This document shows positions 1-10,772 of a stretch of 64,000 nucleotides of DNA, one piece after another. Both the position numbers and the translations under genes were made by a program. Location of the stretch: the NCBI GenBank assembly GCA_022072255.1, contig JAJVHZ010000076.1, forward strand, positions 92,546-156,545, written 5' to 3'. The stretch's first letter is position 1; every line of letters starts with the position of its first letter. Source of the DNA: Gammaproteobacteria bacterium. GTDB taxonomy: Bacteria > Pseudomonadota > Gammaproteobacteria > JAJPIJ01. A model generated the notes under the pieces. It saw only the letters and a list, made by a program, of their open reading frames with translations, was not told the DNA's origin and made no database searches.

Positions 1-1
1 C

Positions 2-2767
2 GCGCGGCTGCCGGCCGACCTCCCGAACCTGCCGACCTGGCGCAAGGTGAATCCGGCCGACAGTCCGATCCTGGTGCTGGGCGTGCAATCCAGGCAGATG
101 TCGATCACGGAGCTCAGCGACATCACCGAGACGCTGCTGGCGCGGCAGATGAGCCAGCTCGACGGCGTCGCCGAGATCGGCATCACCGGCCAGCGCAAGC
201 CGGCGCTGCGCGTGCAGGCCTCCCCGGAGCGGCTCGCGGCCTATGGCCTGACCCTGGCCGACATACGCAATGCCGTGCAGAAGGCGAGCGTGAACCTGGC
301 CAAGGGCGCTCTGTTCGGCGCGCAACGCACCTCCACCATCGCCACCAACGATCAGATCTTCTCCCCCGGGGAGTACGACCGGCTCGTGATCGCCTGGCGA
401 GACGGCGCACCGGTGCTGCTCGGGGACGTCGCCAATGTGTCCTTCGGGTCCGAGAACGACTACCAGGAGGCCTGGCCCAACGGCGAGCCGGGCCTGAACC
501 TCATCATCCGCCGCCAGCCGGGCGCCAACATCGTGGCGACCTCCGAACGCATCCTCAGGGCGTTGCCGGAACTGCGCGAGATGCTGCCGGCCAGCGTCGA
601 GGTCAAGGTGCTCAACGACCGCACGCGCACCATCCGCGCCTCGCTGCACGAGGTGGAGGTCACCCTGGCCATCACCGTGTCGCTGGTGGTGCTGGTGATG
701 AGCGTGTTCCTGCGTCAGCTCTCCGCCACCCTCATCGTCACCGCCGTGCTCGCCGTGTCCGTGGTCGCGACCTTCGCGGCGATGTATGCGTTCGGTTTCA
801 GCCTGAACAACCTGACGCTGGTGGCACTGGTGATCGCCGTCGGCTTCATCGTCGACGATGCCATCGTCGTCATCGAGAACATCCACCGGCACCTCGAGGC
901 CGGCGAGTCCATGTACGACGCGGCGCTGAAGGGCGCCTCGGAGATCGGGTTCACCGTGATCTCCATCAGCCTGTCGCTGGTCGCGGCCTTCATTCCGCTG
1001 TTGTTCATGGGAGGGGTGGTCGGCCGGCTGTTCCACGAGTTCGCGGTCACCGTCACGGCGGCGATCATGATCTCCGTCCTGGCCTGTCTTACGCTGGCGC
1101 CCGCGCTCGCCTCGCGCTTCATGAAGGCGCTGCCGCATCACGACGGCCAGCGGCGCGGCCTCGCCGGCGCGCTGCTGAGCGCCTACGACCGCACCCTGCG
1201 ATGGGCTCTGCGTCACCGCAACGCCACGCTGCTGGTGTTCGCGCTCACCGTCGCAATCGCGGTGGCGGGGTACATCAGGATACCGAAGGGCTTCTTCCCG
1301 CTGCAGGACACCGCTTTCATCCTGTGCACCACGCAGGCGGCGCAGGATGTCTCCTACGAGGACATGGTCGCCAAACACAAGGCGCTGGCGGAGATCATCG
1401 CCAGGGAACCCGGCCTGCAGTCGTTTTCGCACTCGGTGGGCAGCACCGGCGGCAGCCAGACGATCTCCAACGGCCGATTCTGGCTGATCCTCAAGGACCG
1501 ATCGGATCGCGACGTCTCGGTGTTCGAGTTCATCGAGCGGCTGCGTCCCAAGCTCGAGCAGGTTCCCGGGATCGCGCTTTACTTCCGCGCCGCGCAGGAC
1601 ATCAACGTCGGCGCCGGCTCCGGGCCGACGCGCACGCAGTACCAGTACAACCTGCGCAGCAGCGACAGCGCGCTGCTCGCCGGGTGGGCCGAACGGCTCA
1701 CGGACCGGCTGGCGCAGCTGCCGCAGTTGCGCGACGTCTCCGACGATCAGCAGTTGGGCGCCGCCGTCACCCGCCTGACCATCGACCGCGCGGCCGCGGC
1801 CCGCTTCGGGCTGACGGCAGCGGACATCGATCAGACGCTCTACGACGCGTTCGGCCAGCGCCAGGTGAGCGAGTACGAGACCGAGACCAACCAGTACAAG
1901 GTGATCCTCGAGATCGACGCGCGCCTGCGCGGCCGCGCCGGGAGCCTGCAGTATTTTCACCTGCGCTCGCCGCTCACCGGCGAGATGGTGCCGTTCGCGG
2001 CCATCGCCCGCGTCGAACCGCCCGCCAGCGGCCCGTTGTCGATCAGCCACAACGGCATGTTCCCGTCGGTGACCATCTCCTTCAACCTCGCCCCCGGCGT
2101 GGCCCTGGGCGATGCGGTCACGCTCATCGAGGCGGAGCAGGCCGCGCTCGGCATGCCGGTCGGGATCATCGGCGCGTTCCAGGGCACGGCGCAGGCCTTC
2201 CGGGAATCGCTCGCCACCCAGCCGCTGCTGATACTCGCCGCGTTGCTCGCCGTCTACATCATCCTCGGCGTGCTCTACGAGAGCTTCGTGCACCCGCTGA
2301 CCATCCTCTCGACGCTGCCGTCGGCGGGAATCGGCGCGCTGCTGTTCATCTGGCTGTGGGGACTGGACTTCTCCATCATGGCGCTGATCGGCGTGGTGCT
2401 GCTGATCGGCATCGTCAAGAAGAACGGCATCCTGATGGTGGACTTCGCCATCGACGCGGAGCGGCGGCTCGGGCTTGCGCCCGAGGAGGCGATCTACCGC
2501 GCCTGCCTCACCCGCTTCCGCCCGATCATCATGACCACCATCGCTGCCATGCTCGGGGCGGTTCCATTGATGGTCGGATTCGGCACCGGATCGGAACTGC
2601 GGCAGCCGCTCGGCATCGCCGTGTTCGGCGGCCTGCTGCTGAGTCAGGTGCTGACACTGTACTCGACCCCGGTAATCTACCTCGCGCTCGCGCGTTTGTT
2701 CGGTCGCACGCCGCTGCCCGCAGGCGTTTCCGCCGCGCCTGCTACGGACGCCGTGCACTCGCCCTGA
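2..2767 (+). CDS. RND multidrug efflux permease (MdtB/MdtC/MuxB type), 5' partial
   Basis: Inner-membrane proton-driven drug exporter of the HAE1 RND family. The reading frame is open from base 2, upstream of the first possible start codon (GTG 47), and the first codons read ARLPADLPNLPTWRKVNPAD, matching the porter domain of MdtB/MdtC-like pumps. The gene therefore starts before the window; about 921 residues are visible of a usual ~1020-1040. Visible hallmarks are the TM4 acidic pair in GFIVDDAIVVIENIH, the TM10 region LLIGIVKKNGILMVDFA with its lysine, and a long second periplasmic loop between the two transmembrane halves. The C-terminus is complete (TGA). The next gene is convergent, so the membrane-fusion partner is presumably upstream, outside the window. 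The substrate cannot be read from sequence. Confidence 0.95.
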   Translation, partial: ARLPADLPNLPTWRKVNPADSPILVLGVQSRQMSITELSDITETLLARQMSQLDGVAEIGITGQRKPALRVQASPERLAAYGLTLADIRNAVQKASVNLAKGALFGAQRTSTIATNDQIFSPGEYDRLVIAWRDGAPVLLGDVANVSFGSENDYQEAWPNGEPGLNLIIRRQPGANIVATSERILRALPELREMLPASVEVKVLNDRTRTIRASLHEVEVTLAITVSLVVLVMSVFLRQLSATLIVTAVLAVSVVATFAAMYAFGFSLNNLTLVALVIAVGFIVDDAIVVIENIHRHLEAGESMYDAALKGASEIGFTVISISLSLVAAFIPLLFMGGVVGRLFHEFAVTVTAAIMISVLACLTLAPALASRFMKALPHHDGQRRGLAGALLSAYDRTLRWALRHRNATLLVFALTVAIAVAGYIRIPKGFFPLQDTAFILCTTQAAQDVSYEDMVAKHKALAEIIAREPGLQSFSHSVGSTGGSQTISNGRFWLILKDRSDRDVSVFEFIERLRPKLEQVPGIALYFRAAQDINVGAGSGPTRTQYQYNLRSSDSALLAGWAERLTDRLAQLPQLRDVSDDQQLGAAVTRLTIDRAAAARFGLTAADIDQTLYDAFGQRQVSEYETETNQYKVILEIDARLRGRAGSLQYFHLRSPLTGEMVPFAAIARVEPPASGPLSISHNGMFPSVTISFNLAPGVALGDAVTLIEAEQAALGMPVGIIGAFQGTAQAFRESLATQPLLILAALLAVYIILGVLYESFVHPLTILSTLPSAGIGALLFIWLWGLDFSIMALIGVVLLIGIVKKNGILMVDFAIDAERRLGLAPEEAIYRACLTRFRPIIMTTIAAMLGAVPLMVGFGTGSELRQPLGIAVFGGLLLSQVLTLYSTPVIYLALARLFGRTPLPAGVSAAPATDAVHSP

Positions 2768-2854
2768 CACAGCGAACGTAAGCGCGTCATTCGAGCCAGA
2801 CACTATGCACACCATCGTGCGACGGCCTGATGCCGAGCGCGCGGCCCGCGCCGG

Positions 2855-3973
2855 CTAGCTCTGCGCCGAGGTCACGGTCCGTCGGAAGCGCAGCAGGGAT
2901 CCCGTGAAGAACAAAGCCCCAAGGCCAGCGGTGACCGCGAACTGCGGCCACACGATGGACAGATCCGCGCCGCGATAAAGGATGGCCTGCGACAGGCTCA
3001 CGAAATGCGTGGACGGCGAGAACCGCATCACCGCCCGCACCGCCGGCGGCATGCTCTCGAACGGCGTCGTGCCGCCGGAAAGCAGGTTCATGACGATGAA
3101 CACCGGGAAGGCGAGCAGCGCGAACTGCGGCATTGATCGCACCAGGGTCGCAAGAAAGATCCCGAGCGAAGTGACGGCGAAGAGGTAGACCACGATGCCG
3201 GCGGCGAACAGCGGGACGGACCCTGCGATCGGCACGTCGAGCCAGCCCTCGATGACCAGCCGCAGGCATAACACCGCCGCGACGACGATGACGAGGCCGT
3301 TGGCCCAGATCTTCGCCAGCATGATCTCCGCCGGCCGCAGCGGCATCACCAGGAGATGCTCGATCGTTCCGTGCTCGCGCTCGCGGATGAGCGCGGCGCC
3401 TGCCAGGAAGATGGCGAGCAGCGTGACATTGTTGACGAGCTGCATCACCGCCATGAACCAGCTGGACTCGAGATTGGGGTTGAACCTGGCGCGCATGACC
3501 AGATTCACCGGCGTCGCGGCCGCCGGCCCGGCGCGCCGCGCGAACGCGTCCAGTTCGCGCGCTATCACGTTGCTGATGTAGGCCGTGCCGCTGCCGGCCT
3601 GGCTCATCGCGGTCGCGTCGACGTTCACCTGCACGGCCGGCCGCCGCTCCCGCAGCACGTCCGCCTCGAAGCCCGGGGGGATATCGATAACGAACGTGTA
3701 GCGCGCGGCATCCATGGCGGCGTCCACGTCCTGCACGCGAAGCGAGGCAGGAGGGAAGAAGTACGGCTCCAGCAGCGCGTCGTGGATACGGCGCGACAGC
3801 GGCGATTCGTCCTCGTCGACGACGGCCACGGAGGCGTTGGCCAGCTCCATGCGCGCGCCGCGCGACGGCGCGTAGACCGCGTAGGTGAACGAATACACGA
3901 TCAGGAACACGAGCACGAAGTCGTAGCGCAGGCTCACGAGTTCCTTCAGGCCCAGCCGGAAGATGTTGCTCAT
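2855..3973 (-). CDS. ABC-2 type transporter permease (YhhJ-like)
   Basis: Inner-membrane permease of the ABC-2 family, 372 aa. It has one N-terminal membrane segment (about residues 18-36), a large extracytoplasmic domain (about 40-170) and a C-terminal block of five or six hydrophobic helices, the usual YhhJ/YbhR layout. It lies 3 bp downstream of the ATP-binding/permease gene and is the last gene of a three-gene operon with an HlyD-like adaptor. Such tripartite systems (yhiI-rbbA-yhhJ, ybhGFSR) export drugs or other small molecules; the substrate here is unknown. The ATG start follows the upstream stop almost directly, suggesting translational coupling. Confidence 0.9.
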   Translation of the reverse strand: MSNIFRLGLKELVSLRYDFVLVFLIVYSFTYAVYAPSRGARMELANASVAVVDEDESPLSRRIHDALLEPYFFPPASLRVQDVDAAMDAARYTFVIDIPPGFEADVLRERRPAVQVNVDATAMSQAGSGTAYISNVIARELDAFARRAGPAAATPVNLVMRARFNPNLESSWFMAVMQLVNNVTLLAIFLAGAALIREREHGTIEHLLVMPLRPAEIMLAKIWANGLVIVVAAVLCLRLVIEGWLDVPIAGSVPLFAAGIVVYLFAVTSLGIFLATLVRSMPQFALLAFPVFIVMNLLSGGTTPFESMPPAVRAVMRFSPSTHFVSLSQAILYRGADLSIVWPQFAVTAGLGALFFTGSLLRFRRTVTSAQS

Positions 3974-3976
3974 GGA

Positions 3977-6712
3977 TCAGCGCTCCTGCGTGCGCAGCAG
4001 CATGCGCCCCAGCAGCAGGTACATGAACACGAACAGCGCCAGCGCGAGGAAATTGTGCATCAGATCCTGTATCCCGAGCGCCTTCGTGAAGGCGCCGAGA
4101 CTGACCTTCTGGAAGTAGGTGCTCGGAAACAGGTAACCCATCGCCCTCGCGCCCCCGGAAAGCGAAGACACCGGGATGAGAAGACCCGAGAACTGCACCA
4201 CCGGCAGCATTGTCAGGATGCCGGCGGCGAAGATGCCGGCGACCTGGGTTTGCACGAAGGACGAGACGAGCAATCCGAAACCGGTGCTCGCGAATACGTA
4301 GAGCGCCGCGCCGATGGAGAGCGCCGCCAGGCTGCCCTTGACCGGCACCTCGAACACGAGGACTGCCAGCAGGATCAGGCTGATGAAGTTCAGGAACGCG
4401 ATCCCCGCATAGGGCAGCTGCTTGCCCAGCAGAAACTCCGTCCCGGTCACCGGCGTCGCGTAGAGATTGGTGATGGACCCCATCTCCTTTTCCCGCGCCA
4501 CCCCCACCGCGGTCATCATCGCCGGTATGAAGATGAGCAGCAGCATGGTCACTCCGGGCACCATGGCATACACGCTCTTGAACGCCTGGTTGTAGCGATA
4601 GCGGACCTCGATGTCCGCGACCGGCGGGGAGTGAGCCTTCGGATCCAGGCGGCGCAGCTTGTCGAGATACTGCAGATGGACGCCTTCGATATAGCCGCGG
4701 CTCGTGTCGGCGCGCATCGGCGATGCGCCGTCGATCCACACGCCCACCTCCGTCGGACGGCCACGTTTGAGGTGGCGTCCGAACTGCGGCGGGATCTCGA
4801 TCGCGAGTTTCAGTTCCCCGCTGCGGAGCCGCTGCTCCAGCTCTGCATGATTGGACACGGGCGCGCGCTCGCTGAAATACCGCGAACCGGCGAAGTTCTC
4901 CAGATAGGCGCGGCTCTGCGGGCTGCGATCCCGATCCAGCACCGCGTACGACAGATCCTCGACGTCGAAGGATATCCCGTAACCGAAGGCCATCATCAGA
5001 ATGAGCGGCCCGAGCAGCGCGAACGCGAGTCGAACCGGGTCCCTCCGGATCTCCATGGCCTCGCGGCGCGCGTATGCCCACAACCGGCTCGGGCTGAATA
5101 CCGGCTGTCGAGCGGCGGACTCCGGAAACGCTCGCGCATCTTCGGTTCTCGGCACCGGCGCGGATACCTTCGCGGCCGCGTCCCCGGTGACCTCTTCGAG
5201 ATAGCCGATGAATGCCGCTTCCAGCGAACCGGCGCTGCGTGCGCGGACGAGCTCCGCCGGACTCCCTTGCGCCAGCACGCGACCGGCATGCATGAGCGAG
5301 ATGCGGTCACAGCGCTCGGCCTCGTTCATGAAGTGCGTCGAAATGAAGATGGTGACGCCGTCGTTGCGCGCAAGGTCGATCAGCAGCTGCCAGAAGGTGT
5401 CGCGCGCGACCGGATCGACACCCGAGGTGGGCTCGTCGAGGATCAGCATCTCCGGACCGTGGATGACCGCCACGGCCAGGGACAGGCGCTGCCGGATGCC
5501 AAGCGGGAGGCTCTCGGCGCGTTGATCGATGTAATCCACCAGCCCGAAGCGGTCCGCCATCTCGGAGACGCGCGTTCCGATCGCTCCCGCCGGCAGGTGA
5601 AACAGGCGCGCGTGCAGATCGAGATTCTGGCGCACGGTCAGTTCGGTGTAGAGCGAGAAGGCCTGCGACATGTATCCGACCCGCCTGCGGGTGCCCATGT
5701 CGCGAGTGTCCACGGTACGCCCGAACAGCAGCGCCTGCCCCTGCGTGGCGGGCAGCAGGCCGGTGAGCATCTTCATCGTGGTGGTCTTGCCGCATCCGTT
5801 CGAGCCGAGAAATCCGAAGATCTCGCCGCGCTCGATGCGGAAACTGACATTGTCCACGGCGGTGAAATCGCCGAAACGGCGCGTCAGTCCGCGGGCCTCT
5901 ATCGCCACGCCATGGTCGCGCCGGGCACGCGGCGAGATCTGCAGGCCGGCATGCCCATGCCGCTTGTGCTCCGGGAGCAACGCCACGAACGCCGCCTCGA
6001 GATTGCCCGTGCCGGTCCTGGATCTCAGTTCCTCCGGGCTGCCGGTCGCGAGCACCCGACCTTCGTCCATCGCAACCAGCCAGTCGAAATCCGCCGCCTC
6101 TTCCATGTATGCCGTCGCGATGAGCACGCTCATCTGCGGGCGGTCCGCGCGGATCCGGCGGAGCAGTTCCCAGAACTGGCGCCGCGACAGGGGATCCACA
6201 CCCGTAGTCGGCTCGTCCAGTATCAACAGATCCGGGTCGTGCACCAGCGCGCAGCACAGGCCGAGCTTTTGTTTCATCCCGCCGGAAAGCTTCATCGCTG
6301 CGCGGTCCGCGAACGGCGCCAGCCCGGTGGCGGCGAGCAGTTCCGTGATGCGACGCCGCCGCTCCGCCGCCGCGTGCCCGAAAAGCCGGCCGAAAAAATC
6401 GACGTTCTCGAAAACGGACAACGTCGGATAGAGATTCCTGCCCAGACCCTGCGGCATGTAGGCGATGCGCGGGCAGACCGACTCGCGCAACCGGACCCGG
6501 GAAATGTCCACCCCAAGCACCTCGATATGACCCTGCTGGATGCGGCGCGCGCCGGAAATCAGCGCAAGCACGCTGGACTTGCCGACCCCGTCCGGGCCAA
6601 TGAAGCCCACCATCGCGCCCGCCGGGACCTCCAGATCGATCGCGTCCACGGCGAGGACGTTCTTGTAGCGGTGCGTGACGCCGCGCAGCCGCGCAACGGG
6701 CGTCGCGGTCAT
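3977..6712 (-). CDS. RbbA-like ABC transporter: two ATPase domains fused to ABC-2 permease
   Basis: 911 aa, the typical length of RbbA/YhiH. Two nucleotide-binding domains come first. NBD1 has Walker [10 protein letters not shown] (about residues 38-46), signature LSGGMKQK and Walker [17 protein letters not shown]2 has Walker [10 protein letters not shown] and Walker [14 protein letters not shown], with a less canonical LPLGIRQR signature. From about residue 540 an ABC-2 permease follows (one helix, extracytoplasmic loop, then a C-terminal helix bundle). The ATG overlaps the stop of the upstream HlyD-like gene by 4 bp (ATGA), and the YhhJ-like permease begins 3 bp downstream, so the three are one translationally coupled operon. 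E. coli RbbA has been called a ribosome-associated ATPase, but the context here fits a tripartite exporter. Confidence 0.92.
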   Translation of the reverse strand: MTATPVARLRGVTHRYKNVLAVDAIDLEVPAGAMVGFIGPDGVGKSSVLALISGARRIQQGHIEVLGVDISRVRLRESVCPRIAYMPQGLGRNLYPTLSVFENVDFFGRLFGHAAAERRRRITELLAATGLAPFADRAAMKLSGGMKQKLGLCCALVHDPDLLILDEPTTGVDPLSRRQFWELLRRIRADRPQMSVLIATAYMEEAADFDWLVAMDEGRVLATGSPEELRSRTGTGNLEAAFVALLPEHKRHGHAGLQISPRARRDHGVAIEARGLTRRFGDFTAVDNVSFRIERGEIFGFLGSNGCGKTTTMKMLTGLLPATQGQALLFGRTVDTRDMGTRRRVGYMSQAFSLYTELTVRQNLDLHARLFHLPAGAIGTRVSEMADRFGLVDYIDQRAESLPLGIRQRLSLAVAVIHGPEMLILDEPTSGVDPVARDTFWQLLIDLARNDGVTIFISTHFMNEAERCDRISLMHAGRVLAQGSPAELVRARSAGSLEAAFIGYLEEVTGDAAAKVSAPVPRTEDARAFPESAARQPVFSPSRLWAYARREAMEIRRDPVRLAFALLGPLILMMAFGYGISFDVEDLSYAVLDRDRSPQSRAYLENFAGSRYFSERAPVSNHAELEQRLRSGELKLAIEIPPQFGRHLKRGRPTEVGVWIDGASPMRADTSRGYIEGVHLQYLDKLRRLDPKAHSPPVADIEVRYRYNQAFKSVYAMVPGVTMLLLIFIPAMMTAVGVAREKEMGSITNLYATPVTGTEFLLGKQLPYAGIAFLNFISLILLAVLVFEVPVKGSLAALSIGAALYVFASTGFGLLVSSFVQTQVAGIFAAGILTMLPVVQFSGLLIPVSSLSGGARAMGYLFPSTYFQKVSLGAFTKALGIQDLMHNFLALALFVFMYLLLGRMLLRTQER

Positions 6713-7713
6713 TGCGGCGACGGCAACAGCGGCGGGAGTTTCACCTGCAGGTTCTCCGGCCAGGGTCGGTCAGCGGCAAGTCTCACGTAGGCGACGCCCG
6801 GAAGACCTGTCTTCACCATCGGTTCGTACTGTCGCAGCAGGTCCGCGGCGATCCTCACCCGCACCTGGAAGGCGAGCTTCTGCCGCTCGGTCGCGGTCTC
6901 CACCGCCTTCGGCGTGAACTGCGCCTCCGCATCCACGAAATAGACCGTCGCCGGGATCACCAGGCGCGGGGCGGCATCCAGCACGATGCGCGCCTCGCCG
7001 CCGATCGGCACCCTGCCGGCCTCGGCCTCCGCCAGGAACAGCGTCATGTAGACGTCCGTGAGGTCCAGCATGGTCAGCACGCGCCCGCCGGCGTCGAGCA
7101 CCTCGCCCGGCTCGGCGAGGCGATATTGCACGCGGCCACGACGCGGCGCTTTCAGCACGCTGTCGTCGATCTCGACCTGCAGGCGTTCGGTCTCGGCGAT
7201 GGCTGCATCGATCGCGGCCTGTGCCTCCACGACCGCCGAGCGCGCCGCGACCAGGACGGCCTCGCTGGTCTGCACCTGGGTTCGTGCGATGTCGAGCTGC
7301 TGATCGCTGATGACCTTCTTCGCGGCGAGATCCTGGGCGCGCTTGTATTCGATCTTCGCGAAAGCCAGCTCGCTCTGCCGCTGCACCACCACGGCGGCGG
7401 CGCTGTCCTTGGCGTCGCGGGCCTGCTGCACCTTCGCCTGTGCCTGGCGCAGCTGCGCCTCGAGCGTTCGTGTATCCATGCGCGCGACGACCTGCCCGAC
7501 CTCCACCGTATCGCCCTCCCGGACCATGACCTCCTGGAGCCTGCCGGCCAGCTTGGTCGCGATGTCGATATCGGTCGCCTCCAGACGCCCGTTGCCGACG
7601 GTGAAGCCGTCCGGCAGCGGCGGCGGCTGCATGCGCTGCCACGCCCGGAAGCCGAAGTAGCTGGCAGCGCCCAGCACGCCGAGGATCACGATCCATCGCA
7701 TCACTCGCAGCAT
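6709..7713 (-). CDS. HlyD/EmrA-family membrane fusion protein
   Basis: 334 aa periplasmic adaptor anchored by an N-terminal membrane segment (about residues 7-23). It contains the biotinyl-lipoyl-like half motifs flanking a long alpha-hairpin rich in Q, A, E and R (about 75-190), followed by the beta-barrel region ([16 protein letters not shown]). It links the ABC-2 permeases to an outer-membrane channel. The ATG at 7713 is preceded by AGGAGCGGAC, a usable ribosome binding site. It is first in the operon, so the operon promoter should lie in 7714-7868; no confident hexamers were seen there. YhiI is the closest well-known analogue. Confidence 0.92.
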   Translation of the reverse strand: MLRVMRWIVILGVLGAASYFGFRAWQRMQPPPLPDGFTVGNGRLEATDIDIATKLAGRLQEVMVREGDTVEVGQVVARMDTRTLEAQLRQAQAKVQQARDAKDSAAAVVVQRQSELAFAKIEYKRAQDLAAKKVISDQQLDIARTQVQTSEAVLVAARSAVVEAQAAIDAAIAETERLQVEIDDSVLKAPRRGRVQYRLAEPGEVLDAGGRVLTMLDLTDVYMTLFLAEAEAGRVPIGGEARIVLDAAPRLVIPATVYFVDAEAQFTPKAVETATERQKLAFQVRVRIAADLLRQYEPMVKTGLPGVAYVRLAADRPWPENLQVKLPPLLPSPQ

Positions 7714-7868
7714 GTCCGCTCCTGGTCTGTCGGATTAGGTTTCATCTGGCCAAAATCGCATGATCACGCGGCAGACTATGGCGATCACCCGCCTCATGCC
7801 ATGACACCCGTCAACCGTCGTGGGCGGCGATCGGCCTCGCGGTCACGCGTGCGAACGCAGGCGCGGAG

Positions 7869-8951
7869 TCAGAGACTCGCAACCAGGGCCTCGCCGGCCA
7901 CCACGCGGCGCCACCCCGTGAGGGCCGGCACGTCGGCCGAATCGCCCTGACGCGCGATCGCCTCGAGATCCGCGCGTGGCGCGATCAATGTCACGGGCAG
8001 GCCGACGGCGGCGGCGCGGTCGCGCAGCACCTGTTGCAGGCGCTGCAGCCGCGCCTTGACCTCCGGCATCTCGCGCAGGTCCCTCACCAGGGCCGGGGCG
8101 TCCACCGCCAGACCCTCCTGCACGCAGGCGAGCAGCGCCTCGGCATCGCGATCCAGCTGATCGCGGGCCAGCACCTCGAGCGCGGCCAGGTCTTTCCTCG
8201 TCTGCGGACCGCGGGTCGCCAGGGCGTAGATCGCCTCGTCCGCCAGCACCCACCGGCGCGGACGGTCGCGACTGGCGGCCTCGGTCTCGCGCCACGCCGC
8301 CAGGCGCGCGGCCACGTGCTGAGCCCGCGCCTGAAGGCGCGCCAGGGACTTCAGGCGTCGCCACTCACCCTCCGGATCCGGGCGAAAACGCGCCGGCTCC
8401 GCCATGCGCGCGCAGTCCTCCTGCAGCCAGGCGAGGCGGCCCGACTCGCGCAGGCGGCCCTCCATAACCGGATACATCCGCGCAAGATGCTCGACGTCCG
8501 CCTGCGCGTACGCCAGTTCCGCCGCGCGCAGGGGACGGCGCAGCCACGGCGTGCGGGTCAGGCTCTTGTCGACCGCCACCCCCAGCAGCGCCGCCACGAG
8601 CGCGGCGTAGGAGGGCTGATCGGCGATCCCGAGCAGTGTTGCCGCCAGCTGCGTGTCGAACAGCGGCTTCGGACAGGTGCTCCAGCGATGAACGATGATC
8701 TCCAGATCCTGATCGGGTGAATGCAGCACCTTGAGGACATCGGGCGCGTCGAATATCTCCCGCAGCGGTTCCAGATCCGTCACCGCGAGCGGATCGATGC
8801 AGGCCGCGGTCCGTCCGTCGCAGATCTGCAGCAGCGCGAGCCTCGCAAAGTAGGTGTCCTCGCGGACGAACTCGGTGTCGAGCGTCAGCCACGGGCATCG
8901 ACGCCAGCTCTCGGCCTGACGCCGCAGCGCGTCATCGGTGGTGATCAGCAT
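7869..8951 (-). CDS. rnd: Ribonuclease D
   Basis: 3'-5' exoribonuclease of the DEDDy class acting in tRNA 3'-end maturation. At 360 aa it is close to the usual 370-375. Exo I is LDTEFVRE with Asp25 and Glu27, Exo II carries Asp82 (HSPDQDLEI) and Exo III is Tyr148-x3-Asp152 (YAQAD). An HRDC domain follows (about residues 205-290) and a second HRDC-like helical region ends the protein. It is monocistronic between the ABC operon and the DUF2182 gene, both on the same strand with about 150 bp gaps. Confidence 0.95.
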   Translation of the reverse strand: MLITTDDALRRQAESWRRCPWLTLDTEFVREDTYFARLALLQICDGRTAACIDPLAVTDLEPLREIFDAPDVLKVLHSPDQDLEIIVHRWSTCPKPLFDTQLAATLLGIADQPSYAALVAALLGVAVDKSLTRTPWLRRPLRAAELAYAQADVEHLARMYPVMEGRLRESGRLAWLQEDCARMAEPARFRPDPEGEWRRLKSLARLQARAQHVAARLAAWRETEAASRDRPRRWVLADEAIYALATRGPQTRKDLAALEVLARDQLDRDAEALLACVQEGLAVDAPALVRDLREMPEVKARLQRLQQVLRDRAAAVGLPVTLIAPRADLEAIARQGDSADVPALTGWRRVVAGEALVASL

Positions 8952-9103
8952 GAATCGAGCTCAGAGGTCGATGATCCCGGGACCCGGGAAAGTCGGGAGG
9001 ATTTTCGGTGACGCCGCCGGCGGTTGCATCTCGGCGCGATTCTATCAGGTCGAGGTCGGCATACCCGATCCCGACACCCGGGCCGCCGCGGCGGCCGATG
9101 CGT

Positions 9104-9943
9104 TCAGGCCGAAGCAGCCAGCAGCCACCCGCCCCAGGCGATGAGCCCCACGCCGCTCAACCTGCCCAGGTCGTGACCCGCCGGCATGCACCTCTCGAGG
9201 AGCACGAGCAGCGAGAGTCCGGCGATCCAGTACACGTTCATCACGCCGCCATAGAACAGCAGGCCCATCGCCAGCCAGCAGCAGCCAGCGCAATAGGCGC
9301 CATGCGTGAGCCCCATGCGCAGCGCGCCGCCGTGTCCCGGTTGCCAGTGACGCGCGATGAAATCGACGGGGCCGCGGCAATGCCGCAGGCAGGCGTGCTT
9401 CCATGGCGTCATCTGGTAGAGACCGGCGGCGACCAGCAGGGCACCACCCCACCGTGGATCCGCGGCAGCCATCGCCATGGTGAGCCAGCCCATCTTCTGC
9501 AGCCACCACTGCAGCAGCGCCGCCGCGAGGCTGTAGCCTCCCCAGACGAGCAGGTAGCCCGCGGCGAAGACGGCGGTCGGAACGTACGGGGCGCCATGCT
9601 CGCGGCTGCGGCGGTTGACGAGGGCGAACAGCAGGATGATCGGCGCCGCCGCCGGCAGCATCATGGCCGTCATCATCATCCACCACATCAGGAAGACGAC
9701 GAGCGCGTAGCCCGGCGTCCAAGACGTCGGCATGATCATGTCGATGTCCATGCCCCGCATGTCCATCGACATGCCGGCGCCGCCGAGCAGATAGGCCCAG
9801 GCGAGCACGGTGATCACCGCGATGGCCCCGGCGACAACGGCCCGATCGCGCCGCGCCGCCGCCTCGATGAATGCGCTGATCGGGTCCGGCCGCGGGACGG
9901 AGATCCCCTCGACGCCGGCCGGATCGCTAGTCCACCGGGCCAT
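9104..9943 (-). CDS. DUF2182 integral membrane protein, metal-binding-like
   Basis: 279 aa, mostly hydrophobic with about six or seven membrane helices. The residues between the first two helices (about 55-75) form a Met/Asp-rich loop (GGAGMSMDMRGMDIDMIMP), followed by a conserved-looking helix VFLMWWMMMTAMMLPAAAP. A cysteine-bearing segment MTPWKHACLRHC and later YCAGCCWLAM could coordinate metal. DUF2182 proteins are annotated as predicted metal-binding membrane proteins; no reaction is established. The ATG lies inside the end of the DUF1326 gene (17 bp overlap), so the two are translationally coupled and likely function together. Confidence 0.85.
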   Translation of the reverse strand: MARWTSDPAGVEGISVPRPDPISAFIEAAARRDRAVVAGAIAVITVLAWAYLLGGAGMSMDMRGMDIDMIMPTSWTPGYALVVFLMWWMMMTAMMLPAAAPIILLFALVNRRSREHGAPYVPTAVFAAGYLLVWGGYSLAAALLQWWLQKMGWLTMAMAAADPRWGGALLVAAGLYQMTPWKHACLRHCRGPVDFIARHWQPGHGGALRMGLTHGAYCAGCCWLAMGLLFYGGVMNVYWIAGLSLLVLLERCMPAGHDLGRLSGVGLIAWGGWLLAASA

Positions 9944-10562
9944 CGGCCGTCATGTGAATCATGCAGATGTGCCCGTGCCCCTCCACCCAGTCCAGCGGTA
10001 TGGCGCCCCAGCCCCTGGTGCGGCTGCTGACGAATTCCGCCTCGCGGTACTCGAAGCCTGCCGGCAGCGTGACACGCGCACGGTGCGACTCCCCGGTCAC
10101 CGGATTGGTGATCGGCGCGGCATGTGCATCGACGTAGCCAGGAACGGAAAAGTGCCCGGTCCAGTTCTCGTAGTCCACCTCGAAGTGGATCGGGGCGAAG
10201 ACCGGGTCGTACAGCCTCGTGAGCGTAGCGGCGAGCACACCGAACACGGTGGCACCCGGCTTCGAGGTCTCACCGGAGAGTATCCGGAGGATCGCCTGCC
10301 TTTGCGCCTCCCCGGCGCGCTCGTCCACGAACAGCAGCGCCTCACCGTTGCCTTCGTGGAGCGCCCTGGGCCAGGCGAACATGCCGGCCCAGCACAGTCC
10401 GTCGAGCCGCACACCGTCAAGGTGACCCTCGTCGATGCGCATGGCCACGCCGGCGCGGCAGTTCCCGTGAGTGGGCGGAGCGTTGAACTGACAGGGACAG
10501 CCCCAGTTGCAATTGCACGTGGAGATCTCCGGTCCACGTATGCGCCAGTCGAAGTCCGTCAT
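9927..10562 (-). CDS. DUF1326 family protein
   Basis: 211 aa soluble protein beginning MTDFDWRIRGPEISTCNCNWGCPCQFN. The Cys-rich motif CNCNWGCPCQF (about residues 16-26) and NCRAG are the recognisable DUF1326 signature and look like a metal site. There is no signal peptide. It is the upstream member of a two-gene unit with DUF2182, overlapping it by 17 bp. This pairing is commonly seen in bacteria and supports a joint, undefined, metal-related role. The upstream 350 bp are shared with the divergent histidine kinase gene. Confidence 0.85.
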   Translation of the reverse strand: MTDFDWRIRGPEISTCNCNWGCPCQFNAPPTHGNCRAGVAMRIDEGHLDGVRLDGLCWAGMFAWPRALHEGNGEALLFVDERAGEAQRQAILRILSGETSKPGATVFGVLAATLTRLYDPVFAPIHFEVDYENWTGHFSVPGYVDAHAAPITNPVTGESHRARVTLPAGFEYREAEFVSSRTRGWGAIPLDWVEGHGHICMIHMTADGPVD

Positions 10563-10772
10563 GGAACCTCCTCGTCGGTCGGTCGTGGTTTCAGTCTAGA
10601 TCAGTGGCGTTCGCGCCGCTGCCCACCAACGACCGAACATTTCGCGGCTCCCCGGTGTCGAACTGGCTAGGCACACACCGCCGCACACCCGGGCGGTGCA
10701 CGGCCGGAGTCGTGCAGGGCTCGCCTTTCCCTGCTATTTCTATCTGATCTGCCGCATCGCAGGAGGCATCCC

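Noticed and set aside
3356..6790. A very long open frame (over 1100 codons) on the plus strand opposite the ABC operon
   Set aside because: It is the antisense shadow of the RbbA-like and YhhJ-like genes in GC-rich DNA. The translation is Arg/His/Gln-rich with no family resemblance, while the minus strand encodes clear ABC motifs.
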